Below, one piece after another: positions 14,778 through 25,893 of a stretch of DNA of 48,691 bases. Origin of the DNA: Solirubrobacterales bacterium (GTDB lineage: Bacteria > Actinomycetota > Thermoleophilia > Solirubrobacterales > Solirubrobacteraceae); NCBI GenBank assembly GCA_027315255.1, contig DAHUYL010000035.1, forward strand, positions 1 through 48,691, written 5' to 3'. Numbering within the stretch: position 1 is the first letter of the stretch; each line of letters starts with the position of its first letter. The position numbers were made by a program, and so were the translations under genes. The notes beneath the pieces were generated by a model. The model searched no databases and was not told the origin of the DNA. It saw only the letters and a program-made list of their open reading frames with translations.

Positions 14778-15787
14778 TGGCGCTCGCGACCGCAGACGTG
14801 GTCGGGATCCTCGGCGACAACCTGCGGCTGCGCGGCTCGGTGCTGCCGATCCCGAACCGGCGGGCGGTGCACTGGACCCGTGGGCTCGAGCTGCGCCGCG
14901 GCGGCGCGACGGTGCTCTACACCGGGCAGATGTACCAGCTGGTTCCGTACATCGAGCGGCTGGTGGCGGCCGAGCAGCAGCTCGCCGACTCCCCCCTCGC
15001 GCGGTTCACGGGGCTAGGGCGTCGAGTGAACAGGATCGTCAACGTGTCGGCGTTCATGGGCCGGCCGTCACGCACCGAGCGTGAGCGCTCCGAGGAGGCT
15101 CCGCGGCGCGTCGTCGCGCTGCTGCGCGGCGCCGGCGTCGAGCCTGGCTGCCTGTTCGAGGATGACCTGTACTCGGGAACGCTCGCGTACGACCTCGGGC
15201 TCGACGAGCTGGTCGCCGCGCACGCCCGGCGCGTGCAGGCCGTGCTGCGCCGGCACGGCGTCCGCACCGCGATCACGATCGACCCGCACACCACGCATAT
15301 GCTGCGCACGATCTATCCGACCTTGCTCGACGGCTGGGACGTCGACGTCCGCAGCTACCTCGAGGTGCTCGCCGGGGCTCTGGCCCCTGCGGATGCGCTG
15401 ACGGCGGCGCCTTACGCCTCGCCGCCGCCGGCGCCTGTCAGCGGGTCCGGCGCGGCCGCCGTCGCCCTGCACGACTCGTGCGTCTACGCCCGCCACGAGG
15501 GAGTCGTCGAGGAGCCACGCCGGCTGCTCGCCGCCGCCGGCGTCGCCGTGCTCGAGCCCGAGCAGGCGGGAAAGTTCACGTGGTGCTGCGGCGGGCCGGC
15601 GGAGGCGCTGTTCCCGGAGCGAGCGCTGGCGACGGCGCAGCAGCGGGTGGCGCAGTTGCGAGCCGTCTCGAGCGAGTGCGTGACGATGTGCCCGCTGTGC
15701 CTCGTCAACCTGTCGAAGGCGGCGGACGGAGCCGTGCGGTTCCGCGACATCGCCGAGGTGCTCCTCGACGCTCGCGGGGATCGCTGA
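14774..15787 (+). CDS. hdrB: HdrB-like CCG-domain protein with degenerate N-terminal half
   Basis: A 337-residue protein of the HdrB/GlpC/LutA CCG family, the catalytic subunit in Hdr complexes. The C-terminal CCG domain is intact: HDSCVYARH (C236), CCGG (C271-C272) and CVTMCPLC (C302, C306, C309). The N-terminal half keeps the sequence pattern but not the ligands: TGQMYQL (Q52 where the family has Cys), EDDLYSG in place of CCG-YSG, and DPHTTHML in place of the CxxC segment. So only one non-cubane cluster is expected, instead of two as in methanogen HdrB. Two adjacent ATGs occur at the start. Its end is five bases from the convergent ctaA end, with no room for a separate terminator. Confidence 0.86.
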   Translation: MMALATADVVGILGDNLRLRGSVLPIPNRRAVHWTRGLELRRGGATVLYTGQMYQLVPYIERLVAAEQQLADSPLARFTGLGRRVNRIVNVSAFMGRPSRTERERSEEAPRRVVALLRGAGVEPGCLFEDDLYSGTLAYDLGLDELVAAHARRVQAVLRRHGVRTAITIDPHTTHMLRTIYPTLLDGWDVDVRSYLEVLAGALAPADALTAAPYASPPPAPVSGSGAAAVALHDSCVYARHEGVVEEPRRLLAAAGVAVLEPEQAGKFTWCCGGPAEALFPERALATAQQRVAQLRAVSSECVTMCPLCLVNLSKAADGAVRFRDIAEVLLDARGDR

Positions 15788-15792
15788 CCCCG

Positions 15793-16845
15793 TCACCGCG
15801 TCGGGGGCGTTCTCGGGAGTGCCGACCAGCGGCTGTCGCCCGCGGCGGTCCGCGGCTCGTGGTGCAATCGACGTGCGCGGAGATCCGCGGGCAACGGCTC
15901 CGAGTGCGTGGCCGGCGCAGGGGGTTCGCCAGATCGATCGTCAGCCGGCGCAACGCTCGCCGGGAGCGTCCGCGTCAGCGCCAGCAGGACCGCCAGTGCG
16001 ACCCAGGTGAGCGATCCGAACGACGAGTGCACGACCTCGCTCGCCACCGTGTCGGCGATCCCCACGATCACGAACCCGAGGAACGCCTGCACGACGTACA
16101 GACCGACGATCACGGCCGCAACCGTCCGGATCAGCGGTTGCCCGGCCCGCTCGGCACGACTGCGAACCAGCACCACGACCGCGAACAGCAGCATCGCACC
16201 GGCCCATGCCCGGTGGACCATCATGATCACGACGTCGTGACCCAGCGACGGCAGCAGCGCGCCGCGGCACAGCGGGTAGCTGTGGCCACAGATGGTGTCG
16301 CTGCCGGCGTTGGCGAGCGTCGAGCCGGCGAGCAGCAGCCCGTAGCTGAGCACGACGAACCAGTGCGTCAGCCGCCAGAAGCGATCACGGCTGGCGCCGG
16401 CGCCCGGGTAGCGCAGCCGCACCGCGAGCAGGACGAGCGAGAAGACGAGCAGGGAGGCGCCGCCGTAGTGGAGCACGACCGTCCACGCGACGTTGTCGAG
16501 GATCACGGTGATCCCGCCCAGGACGATCTGCAGCGCCAGCATCGCCAGCACGAACAGCATCGGCCGAATCACGCCGCGCTCGCCGCGCAGGCGCCGGAGC
16601 ACCACCACCGCGGTCGCGATCACGCCGACGCTGAGCAGCGTCACGATCCAGCGGTGGATCTCCTCGATCAGCGCGTGATGCCCGCCGGCGATCAGCTGCC
16701 CCTTGCAGATCGGCCAGTCGGGGCACCCCATCCCGGACTGACTGGCACGGACATAAGCTCCGACGGTCATCAAGCCCCAGCCGAGCACGGCCAGCGCGGC
16801 GACGCCCGAGGCGAGCCGCGACCGGTTTGGATCCTCGCCGCGCAT
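15793..16845 (-). CDS. ctaA: Heme A synthase (COX15/CtaA family)
   Basis: This integral membrane enzyme oxidises the C8 methyl of heme O to the formyl group of heme A for aa3-type cytochrome oxidase. About eight membrane helices can be read. Two extracytoplasmic cysteine pairs are present (positions from the alternative GTG at 16854): C44/C50 in GCPDWPIC and C189/C196 in CGHSYPLC. Heme-binding histidines occur in EEIHRWIV, LHYGG, MMVHRAW and VVHSSFG. The C-terminal 45 residues are polar and variable. I favour the ATG at 16845; the GTG at 16854 adds three residues. No ctaB or cox genes are adjacent. Its tail faces hdrB. Confidence 0.92.
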   Translation of the reverse strand: MRGEDPNRSRLASGVAALAVLGWGLMTVGAYVRASQSGMGCPDWPICKGQLIAGGHHALIEEIHRWIVTLLSVGVIATAVVVLRRLRGERGVIRPMLFVLAMLALQIVLGGITVILDNVAWTVVLHYGGASLLVFSLVLLAVRLRYPGAGASRDRFWRLTHWFVVLSYGLLLAGSTLANAGSDTICGHSYPLCRGALLPSLGHDVVIMMVHRAWAGAMLLFAVVVLVRSRAERAGQPLIRTVAAVIVGLYVVQAFLGFVIVGIADTVASEVVHSSFGSLTWVALAVLLALTRTLPASVAPADDRSGEPPAPATHSEPLPADLRARRLHHEPRTAAGDSRWSALPRTPPTR

Positions 16846-16996
16846 GGACGTCACAGGTGCTGCACCGTATGGGTTATGCCCGTGCTCGGGCGTCGGGGAG
16901 GTATCCGCAAGTCACGGCGGGAGAACTACTGATCCACCGGTTCGCCGGACGCTACTCAAGCCGAACCCGGTCGGAACCGATGACCTACTGAGCACG

Positions 16997-18244
16997 ATGT
17001 CCGCGACCGCGATCACGCCTTCCCGGACCAGCCGCACTCGCAGCGGCCGACTGACGGCCACCGCGACCATCCCGGGCGCGGTCGTGTGGACGTTGCTCGG
17101 CTCGCGCGCGCTCTCACTCGGTGCCGGCGCCGTCGCCGCCCTGACCGGCACGCGCGCAGCCGGCTGGCGCGCGTTCGACACCGCCGGCATCAGCGCGAGC
17201 CTCGGCTCGGTCGGAAACGTGCTCGCAGCCTCCTCGGTGCGCTGGGACTCGATCCACTACCTGCAGATCGCCGCCCACGGCTACCGGCGGGCGCCCAACA
17301 CGTGCTTCTTCCCCCTGTATCCGATGCTCGTACGGGTCGGCGGGTGGTTGACGGGCTCGAACGTCGCGGCCGGGATCGCGATCAGCGCCGGCGCGTTCGC
17401 CGTGGCGTTGCTGCTGCTTCACCGCCTGACCGAGCTCGAGCTGGGCGGCCGCGCCGCTGACGCGACCGTGCTGCTGCTCGGATTCGCGCCGCTGTCGTTC
17501 TTCTTCACGGCCGTCTACACGGAGGCGCTGTTCCTCGCGCTGTCGGTCGGCGCGGTGTACGCGGCCCGCCGTGAACGCTGGGCGATCGCGTGGCTGCTGG
17601 CGGCGCTGTCAGCGGCAACGCGCATCACCGGGATCCTGATCGTCCTGCCGCTCGCATGGCTGTTGTGGCGCAGCCCGCGCCGCTCGTGGCTCCGGGCAGC
17701 GGGGTTGCTCGGCGCACCGCTCGCGCTCGGGAGCTACTTCGCCTACCTCCACGGGCTCGGTTACGGCTGGCTCGCGCCGATCGCCAACGAGTCGGACGCC
17801 TCCTACGGCGGCGTGCTGGTCGGGCCGTTCACGGCTCTCGGCTACGCCGTCGGCGCCGCGGAGCACGGGTTGAGCGCGCTGTTCGCCGGAGCGCCGGTGC
17901 TGGCGCCGACGCTCGGCGGCCCGTTCTCGCTCGACTTCCAGAGCGTGCTGCTGCTCGGCGTGGCCGCGCTCGCGCTGCTCGCGCTGGTGCTCGCCTTCCG
18001 CCGCCTCCCCGGCCCGTACGGAGCCTACGCGCTGCTCGCGCTTTCGATCTCGATCTCCGCTCCGAACATCGTGCAACCACTCGAGGGCGTCGACCGCTAC
18101 CTGCTGGTCATCTTCCCGCTGTGGATGGCAGCGGGCGCGTGGCTCTCACGGCGACGGTGGCTGCTCGCCGCAGCGGTCGGATGCGGCGGGGGGCTGCTCG
18201 CGTTCTACGCGTTCGAGTTCGCCAGCTGGTCGCTGATCGCCTGA
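16997..18244 (+). CDS. PIG-V-like integral membrane mannosyltransferase
   Basis: A 415-residue polytopic membrane protein (about 10 helices). It contains RWDSIHYLQIAAHGY followed by FFPLYPML, the signature of the PIG-V/GPI mannosyltransferase 2-like group, in which the aspartate after RW is the likely catalytic residue. FFFTAVYTEALFLAL is also characteristic. Bacterial members use polyprenyl-phosphate-mannose as donor and modify cell-envelope lipids or proteins. The ATG at 16997 is preceded by about 150 non-coding bases shared divergently with ctaA. The exact acceptor is unknown. Confidence 0.85.
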   Translation: MSATAITPSRTSRTRSGRLTATATIPGAVVWTLLGSRALSLGAGAVAALTGTRAAGWRAFDTAGISASLGSVGNVLAASSVRWDSIHYLQIAAHGYRRAPNTCFFPLYPMLVRVGGWLTGSNVAAGIAISAGAFAVALLLLHRLTELELGGRAADATVLLLGFAPLSFFFTAVYTEALFLALSVGAVYAARRERWAIAWLLAALSAATRITGILIVLPLAWLLWRSPRRSWLRAAGLLGAPLALGSYFAYLHGLGYGWLAPIANESDASYGGVLVGPFTALGYAVGAAEHGLSALFAGAPVLAPTLGGPFSLDFQSVLLLGVAALALLALVLAFRRLPGPYGAYALLALSISISAPNIVQPLEGVDRYLLVIFPLWMAAGAWLSRRRWLLAAAVGCGGGLLAFYAFEFASWSLIA

Positions 18245-18336
18245 CTCACACCTGCACGATCGAGTCGAACGGTGACGCCGCCCCGGCCTCCTCGAACAGC
18301 CCGTTCGCGCATCTGCTTCCTCCCTCGTTCGAGTGT

Positions 18337-19575
18337 TCAGCTCCCGGCGGATCCGCCTGCGAGCGACGCGAGTGGCGTGTCCGGATCGGCCAGCGCCGCC
18401 CGGTCGATCTGAAGGCGGGAGCGGATCAACGCCTGCACGTCCTGGTTGACGTCCCACACGTTGACGTTCATGCCGGCGGCGACGCGGCCGTCCTGCAGCC
18501 AGAACGCGATGAACTCGCCCGCGTCGCGGTCGCCTCGGAAGACGACCTCGTCCCACTCGGTGACATACCCCGAGTACTCCATCCCGACGTCGTATTGATC
18601 GGAGAAGAAGTACGGGATCCGGTCGTAGCTGACCGGCTCGCCGAGCATCGCTCGCGCTGCGGCCGGCCCCTGGTTGAGCGCGTTCGACCAGTGCTCGACC
18701 CGGATCCGGCGCGCGTAGAACGGGTGCAGGGCGTTGGCGACGTCGCCGGCGGCGAAGACGTTCGGGGCGGAGGTCCGCAGCGCCTGGTCGGCGACGACCC
18801 CGTTGTCGGTCTCGATCCCTGCGCCTGCTGCGAGCTCGATGTTGGGTGAGACGCCGATCCCGACGACGGCGAAGTCGCACTCGATCGCGCGGCCCGAGCT
18901 GGTGCGCACGCCGCTGACGCCGTGCTTGCCCTCGAACCCCTCGACGCCGTCGCCGAGGACTAGCTCGACGCCGTGCTGGGCGTGGACGTCGCGGTAGAAC
19001 GATCCGATCTCGGTGCCGAAGACCCGCTCGTTGGGCAGGGCGAGCGGATCGATCAGCGTGACCTCGAGTCCCAGCTGCCGGGCGGAGGCGGCCACCTCGG
19101 AGCCGATCCAGCCCGCCCCGACGACGGCCACGCGGGCACCGCTCTGCAGCCTCGCGCGCAGCAGGTCGCAGTCCGCCAGGGTTCGGAGGTAGAGGATCCC
19201 GTCGAGCTCGGCGCCCGGCAACGCCGGACGCCTGGGTTCGGCCCCCGTGCTCAGCAGCAGCTTGTCGTATTCGAGCAGCCGGCCGTCGTCGAGGATGACC
19301 TGGCTGCTCGTCAGATCGAGCTTCGTCGCAGTGCGATCGGTGATCAGCTCGACCTGCCGCTCGACGTAGAAGCCGGCGTCGTGTACGAGTGCCTTCGCAC
19401 GCTCCGACTCGCCACGAAGGTAGTCCTTGCTGAGCGGTGGACGCTCGTAAGGTGGTTCAGCCTCGGCACCGATCAGGACGATCTCGCCGTCGAAGCCACG
19501 GTTGCGGAGTTCCTCTGCGGCCTTGGCGCCCGCGAGCCCGGCGCCGACGATCACGAATCGCTGCTTGTCCATCAA
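18337..19575 (-). CDS. FAD-dependent NAD(P)H:ferredoxin/rubredoxin reductase-like oxidoreductase
   Basis: A 412-residue pyridine nucleotide-disulfide-fold flavoprotein. The FAD fold is FVIVGAGLAGAKAAEELR, the NAD fold is VAVVGAGWIGSEVAASA, and the second FAD motif is VFAAGDVANA. PPYERPPLSKDYL and the C-terminal region around FWLQDGRVAAGMNVNVWD identify the ferredoxin-reductase (BphA4/rubredoxin reductase) group, which lacks a redox-active disulfide. It reduces a small iron-sulfur protein, often for a P450 or dioxygenase; neither is nearby. Two consecutive ATGs open the gene. It is not operonic with the S53 gene because a hairpin at 19655-19685 intervenes. Confidence 0.9.
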   Translation of the reverse strand: MMDKQRFVIVGAGLAGAKAAEELRNRGFDGEIVLIGAEAEPPYERPPLSKDYLRGESERAKALVHDAGFYVERQVELITDRTATKLDLTSSQVILDDGRLLEYDKLLLSTGAEPRRPALPGAELDGILYLRTLADCDLLRARLQSGARVAVVGAGWIGSEVAASARQLGLEVTLIDPLALPNERVFGTEIGSFYRDVHAQHGVELVLGDGVEGFEGKHGVSGVRTSSGRAIECDFAVVGIGVSPNIELAAGAGIETDNGVVADQALRTSAPNVFAAGDVANALHPFYARRIRVEHWSNALNQGPAAARAMLGEPVSYDRIPYFFSDQYDVGMEYSGYVTEWDEVVFRGDRDAGEFIAFWLQDGRVAAGMNVNVWDVNQDVQALIRSRLQIDRAALADPDTPLASLAGGSAGS

Positions 19576-19654
19576 CGTCTTCTCCCTCCCGTCAGATCGC
19601 GAGCGAAGTCGATCATCAAGACCGACCGCATCTCAGGTCCGCAATGCTCGAGCC

Positions 19655-19685
19655 GGAGGGGGACGGGCACAAGCCGTCCCCCTCC
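19655..19685 (-). terminator. 12-bp stem hairpin downstream of the S53 peptidase gene
   Basis: GGAGGGGGACGG (19655-19666) pairs perfectly with CCGTCCCCCTCC (19674-19685) around a seven-base loop. It lies 30 bases past the S53 stop on the minus strand. There is no T-run, as is common for hairpin terminators in high-GC Actinomycetota. Confidence 0.65.
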
Positions 19686-19715
19686 CTGCCGGATGCCTGG
19701 CCGTCCCGAACGGCG

Positions 19716-21794
19716 CTAGAAACCCCAGCCGGTGATCAGACCGGTGAAGTTCGGGGTTCCGATCCCGGTGGCCTCGTTGTAGCCGGGGGCCACCGGATAG
19801 AACCCGTTGTTGTTGCTCACCTGATGGAAGCCGGTGATCTCGTGGAAGTCGGTGCGGTACGTGAACGGGTTGTCGAACAGGGAGTACAGAAGGTAGTTCG
19901 CGTTCCCCGATCGGTGTCCGTGGAAGGCGTCGCGATCGCTCAGCAGGGCTCCCCACAGCGGCGCGGACAGACTGGTGCCACCGATGTGGAACCACCCGGG
20001 AGCGCCCGGGGTCGGCGTGAGCCCGAGGCATGCGCTTCCATACGGGACGGGGTTCGGATTCGGCGAGACGTAGCTCGACCCGGTGCAGTACTCGGCGTAG
20101 CCCGTGAGCGGGTCCGCGTTCGCCGATATGTCCGGCGTCTCGCGGCACGGCTGCCCGGTTGCCGCAAGCGCGCAGTTGCTCGGGCCGGAGACCGTGAAGG
20201 GGTTGATCACCCCCGGCCCTCGCTGGTAGTTCGGCATCGGCCAGAAGATGCTGTGACCGCCTCCACCCGCGCCGTAGCTGTTGCAGTTGACGATGCCGGG
20301 CGAGGTCGCGGTCGACGAGTTGTTCCCGCTGCAGACGTCGAGCGTGTTCCACACCGCCTCGGTCCCGTACGGGTAGCTCGGGAAGGGGTTGCTCCCCGGA
20401 TCGAAGCTCTCGAACGAGGTGCCACCGGTGCTGGTCACCCACGGCTGGCTGGCCGGGTCGTCGACCTGGAGCGGTGCGTTGTTGCCGAAGGTGCCATCCC
20501 TGATGCAGTCGAAGGCACCGGTGTCGCCTGCGGAGGCGAACATGCTCTGCCCCTGTGCGGCCATCTGCTCGAAGATCAGGTTCTCGGCCTCGGCGTAGCC
20601 GAGGCCGGCATCGGGCTCGCACAGCCCCCAGCTCGAGCTGACCGAATCGGCGACGTCCTGGCCGGCGATCGTCGCGTACTCGTCCAGCTCGGTCTGGCCG
20701 GTGAAGTCGTTCGGCGCGTTGTACACGAGCACCGAGTTGGTGGCGGGCGCGACCGTCAGATCCTGTTCGACGTCGGCCTCGACCTCGATGTCGCCGCCGT
20801 AGCCGTAGATGCACGTGTCGCCCGTGGGGCACTGCGAGGTGTCCGGGGCCAGCGGTCCGCCGTCGACGTTGATGTCGACGAGCCGGGGGGTGTAGTGCGG
20901 GCCGTAGAACGTCTGCGCCCAGGTGGTGATGTCGGCGTGGTTGTAGCCCGACAGCTCGAACACGGCCACGCTCGCGCCGGCGCCGGCGGCGCGCGGTCCG
21001 AAGTGGGGCGCGTTGTAGATCGAGTTCGTCTGCGACGGGGTCAGACCGCTGCAGCCGGGACCACCGCCGTATCCGTTGAACGGTCCGTTGGCCGGGATCG
21101 CCTGCAGCTGGGCCAACGTCGTCGGATACGGGATCTCGCAGCTCGGCTGGTGGCCGTAGCGATGGCCGTCACGATCGGCGGGGGCGTTCGCCGGCGTGAG
21201 CTGAGCGCTCGATTGCAGGCGCACCGTGTTCGTCAGCCCGACGACGCCGAGCACGCTCGACGCAAGGCTCGCCGGCACGGAGGCGGGCGTCGCGTTCGAA
21301 TAGAAGCTCTCGCCCTGAGTTCCCTGGTAGTTGTCGATCGTCGTGGCGAACGCGGCATCGATCTGCGCGCTGGTCCCGATCGCTCGGAGCAGGAAGGGCG
21401 TCGCGGTCGGCTGGACTGTCAGGCCCTTGCCCTGCAGGTACGTGGTCATCGCCTGGACGGTGGCCGGCGCCGGAGCGAACTGGGACTCGAACTGCCCGGC
21501 GGCCAGCCACTGGCCGTAGCCAGCGCTGCCGGGCGTGTACAGGGAGGTGAGCAGAGAATTGAGGCCCGCCGCGTTTCCGGGCGCCAGCACGACCTCGACG
21601 CTCATCTGGCTTGCCGACAACTGGCCGGAGGGCGTGCCGCTGGCCGGCAGGTAGCTGCCCGGGATCTGGGCCATGCTCGGCCCGACCGGCGGCGGCGGGG
21701 CTGACGCCGCCGCGGAGCCCGCGAGCACTCCCGTAGAAACGAGCACGGCCAGCGCCCGCCAGCCAAAGCGGCGGAAAAGCCCTAACGCCCTCAT
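19716..21794 (-). CDS. Secreted S53 family peptidase (sedolisin/pro-kumamolisin)
   Basis: A 692-residue secreted serine-carboxyl protease. A signal peptide (basic MRALGLFRRFGWR, hydrophobic core, AAASA cleavage region) is followed by an activation prodomain to about residue 190. In the catalytic domain, GGDIEVEADVEQD supplies the Glu/Asp pair, VSSSWG the oxyanion region, and GGTSLSAPLW the nucleophile serine in the S53 GTSxSxP motif. The C-terminus has the expected calcium-site-like aspartates and glycines. The start at 21794 is chosen because GGGAGGAAGG lies just upstream, although an upstream GTG is in frame. Sedolisins are most active at acid pH, a family trait. A sigma-70-like promoter is seen at 21866-21896. 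Confidence 0.92.
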   Translation of the reverse strand: MRALGLFRRFGWRALAVLVSTGVLAGSAAASAPPPPVGPSMAQIPGSYLPASGTPSGQLSASQMSVEVVLAPGNAAGLNSLLTSLYTPGSAGYGQWLAAGQFESQFAPAPATVQAMTTYLQGKGLTVQPTATPFLLRAIGTSAQIDAAFATTIDNYQGTQGESFYSNATPASVPASLASSVLGVVGLTNTVRLQSSAQLTPANAPADRDGHRYGHQPSCEIPYPTTLAQLQAIPANGPFNGYGGGPGCSGLTPSQTNSIYNAPHFGPRAAGAGASVAVFELSGYNHADITTWAQTFYGPHYTPRLVDINVDGGPLAPDTSQCPTGDTCIYGYGGDIEVEADVEQDLTVAPATNSVLVYNAPNDFTGQTELDEYATIAGQDVADSVSSSWGLCEPDAGLGYAEAENLIFEQMAAQGQSMFASAGDTGAFDCIRDGTFGNNAPLQVDDPASQPWVTSTGGTSFESFDPGSNPFPSYPYGTEAVWNTLDVCSGNNSSTATSPGIVNCNSYGAGGGGHSIFWPMPNYQRGPGVINPFTVSGPSNCALAATGQPCRETPDISANADPLTGYAEYCTGSSYVSPNPNPVPYGSACLGLTPTPGAPGWFHIGGTSLSAPLWGALLSDRDAFHGHRSGNANYLLYSLFDNPFTYRTDFHEITGFHQVSNNNGFYPVAPGYNEATGIGTPNFTGLITGWGF

Positions 21795-21865
21795 CGTCCT
21801 TCCTCCCTTGACGCCCGATACCGGATCTCGCGTCACCCGCCGTTGACGCCGCGTGACGCGCGCAC

Positions 21866-21896
21866 AGCATAACCCCGGTTACGAGCGTGTTGGCAA
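21866..21896 (-). promoter_or_regulatory. Candidate promoter for the S53 peptidase gene
   Basis: On the minus strand TTGCCA (21891-21896) and TATGCT (21866-21871) resemble -35 and -10 boxes with a 19-base spacer, slightly long. The site is about 72 bases upstream of the ATG at 21794 and lies downstream of the clpC terminator hairpin. Confidence 0.38.
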
Positions 21897-21910
21897 TCGT
21901 TCGCTCGACA

Positions 21911-21940
21911 CCGAGGGATCCGCGCCGGCGGATCCCTCGG
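21911..21940 (-). terminator. clpC terminator hairpin (13-bp perfect stem, 4-nt loop)
   Basis: CCGAGGGATCCGC (21911-21923) and GCGGATCCCTCGG (21928-21940) form a perfect 13-bp stem with a four-base loop, 29 bases beyond the clpC stop. No clear T-run follows. Its position and strength support transcription termination. Confidence 0.75.
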
Positions 21941-21969
21941 GATCTGCGTCAAGAGGCTGGAGGAACGAG

Positions 21970-24570
<2,601 letters not shown>

Positions 24571-24690
24571 GATCTTGGTCTCTCGTGTGGCGGGACTGGG
24601 TCAGGTCGGTCGATCGGTTTTCCTGGACGGGCCCCTCCACCTGAGTGTAGAAGGCTCCCTTGGCCCTTTATTCGGCCGCTGTGACGCGAT

Positions 24691-25893
24691 CTATGAGCGA
24701 GACGAGGTCGATTTCGAGGCCGCGACCCAGTCTAACAGTCGCCTCCCAGGCGCCGGGACGCATCGGGAAAGCGCTGCTCGCGGCCGGGATGCCGCGAGCA
24801 GCGGGCGGGCAGCCGCCGCTGCGACGACCAGCTCGATCGCGATGTACGGGAGGATCTCGGTGACGCTTCGGTCGGTCATCCCGACCGGCGCCGCCCAGGC
24901 CAGCAGCGGGACGGCCCACAACGGGCCGAGCCGGGGCGAGAGCAGCGCGATCGGGGCGTACAGCAGGACCAGATAGTGGGGCCAGGCGACCGGCGAGGCC
25001 GCAAGCGCCGCGACCGCCGCGAGCGCGAATGCGTGGCGGTCGGTATCCGGATCACGTGCAAGCCGCTCGGCGCCGATCAGGAGCGTGCCGGCGAGCGCCA
25101 GGCCCGCCGCCGTTGCAACCGTTCTGCCAATGCCGAGCGCGGCCCCCAGGCTGAGGATCGAGACGCCGGCCGGGCCGTTGATCGTCGACTCGTCGCCGAG
25201 GATGTGCGGATAGCTGCCGAGCGTCCCGAAGCCGACCACCGCCCAGCCGACCCCACAGGCGAGCACCGCCGCCGCCCCGGCGATCGCTGCGGCCTTCACG
25301 CGCCGCGCGAGCAGCAGGTAGACGCCGAACGGCCAGAGGAACAGTTTCGCGGTCACCGCGGCCGCGGTCGCGAGCGCGGCCGGGACCGTCCGCCGCCGGA
25401 AGCGCCAGGCGAGCGCGACCGCGAGCAGCAGCAGCTCGTTCACCTGCCCGAGGCGCAGCGAGTAGACGAGCGGCCAGCTCAGCAGCGCAGCTCCGAAGCA
25501 GCGCCAGTCGCGCACGCCGAAGAGCCGGAGCGCGCATCCGAATGCAATCAGGCTGAGCCCTGCGAATGCGAGCCCGGCGGCCTTGAACGGAAGCAGCCCG
25601 AACGGGACGACCGCCAGCAGCGTCGGCGCCGGATAGACCGGCACCGAGAACAGCGGTGTCCTGCCCGTGCCGGCTGCGGGGAGCGCTGCCAGATGCGAGA
25701 GCAGCGCGGCGTCATAGGGGTCGCGACCGTGCAGGATCGCGACAGCGGCGTTGTACAGGCCCCCGTGAAAGTCGTAGGCGAACGTCGATGAGCCGAACGT
25801 GACGGCAAGGAAGGCGCTCACGAGCGCGACCGGGGCGACGCCGAACACGAGGACGCTCACGACATTGCCGAGAGCCCGCGCGAGCGGTCTCAT
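24691..25893 (-). CDS. GT87-family polyprenol-phosphate-sugar glycosyltransferase (second unit)
   Basis: A polytopic membrane protein of 400 residues resembling glycosyltransferase family 87 (mannosyltransferase-like, DUF2029). Characteristic features are the first extracytoplasmic loop with DFHGGLYNAAVAILHGRDPY (catalytic Asp), the YPAPTLLAVVPFGLLP segment and SLRLGQVNELLL. GT87 enzymes use polyprenyl-phosphate mannose or arabinose for envelope glycans. The ATG at 25893 overlaps the upstream stop (ATGA). The frame is open far upstream, but there it is antisense-like arginine-rich sequence. It is the last gene of a four-gene membrane-protein operon; its acceptor is unknown. Confidence 0.82.
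   Translation of the reverse strand: MRPLARALGNVVSVLVFGVAPVALVSAFLAVTFGSSTFAYDFHGGLYNAAVAILHGRDPYDAALLSHLAALPAAGTGRTPLFSVPVYPAPTLLAVVPFGLLPFKAAGLAFAGLSLIAFGCALRLFGVRDWRCFGAALLSWPLVYSLRLGQVNELLLLAVALAWRFRRRTVPAALATAAAVTAKLFLWPFGVYLLLARRVKAAAIAGAAAVLACGVGWAVVGFGTLGSYPHILGDESTINGPAGVSILSLGAALGIGRTVATAAGLALAGTLLIGAERLARDPDTDRHAFALAAVAALAASPVAWPHYLVLLYAPIALLSPRLGPLWAVPLLAWAAPVGMTDRSVTEILPYIAIELVVAAAAARPLLAASRPRAALSRCVPAPGRRLLDWVAASKSTSSRS

Noticed and set aside
16855-16996. A gene or tRNA in the ctaA/PIG-V divergent gap
   Set aside because: No open frame with motif or RNA fold; it is best read as a bidirectional promoter region, without recognisable boxes.
19437-21704. A 755-codon plus-strand frame opposite the S53 peptidase
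   Set aside because: Repetitive Arg/Val composition and overlap with clear genes on the minus strand; no recognisable domain.
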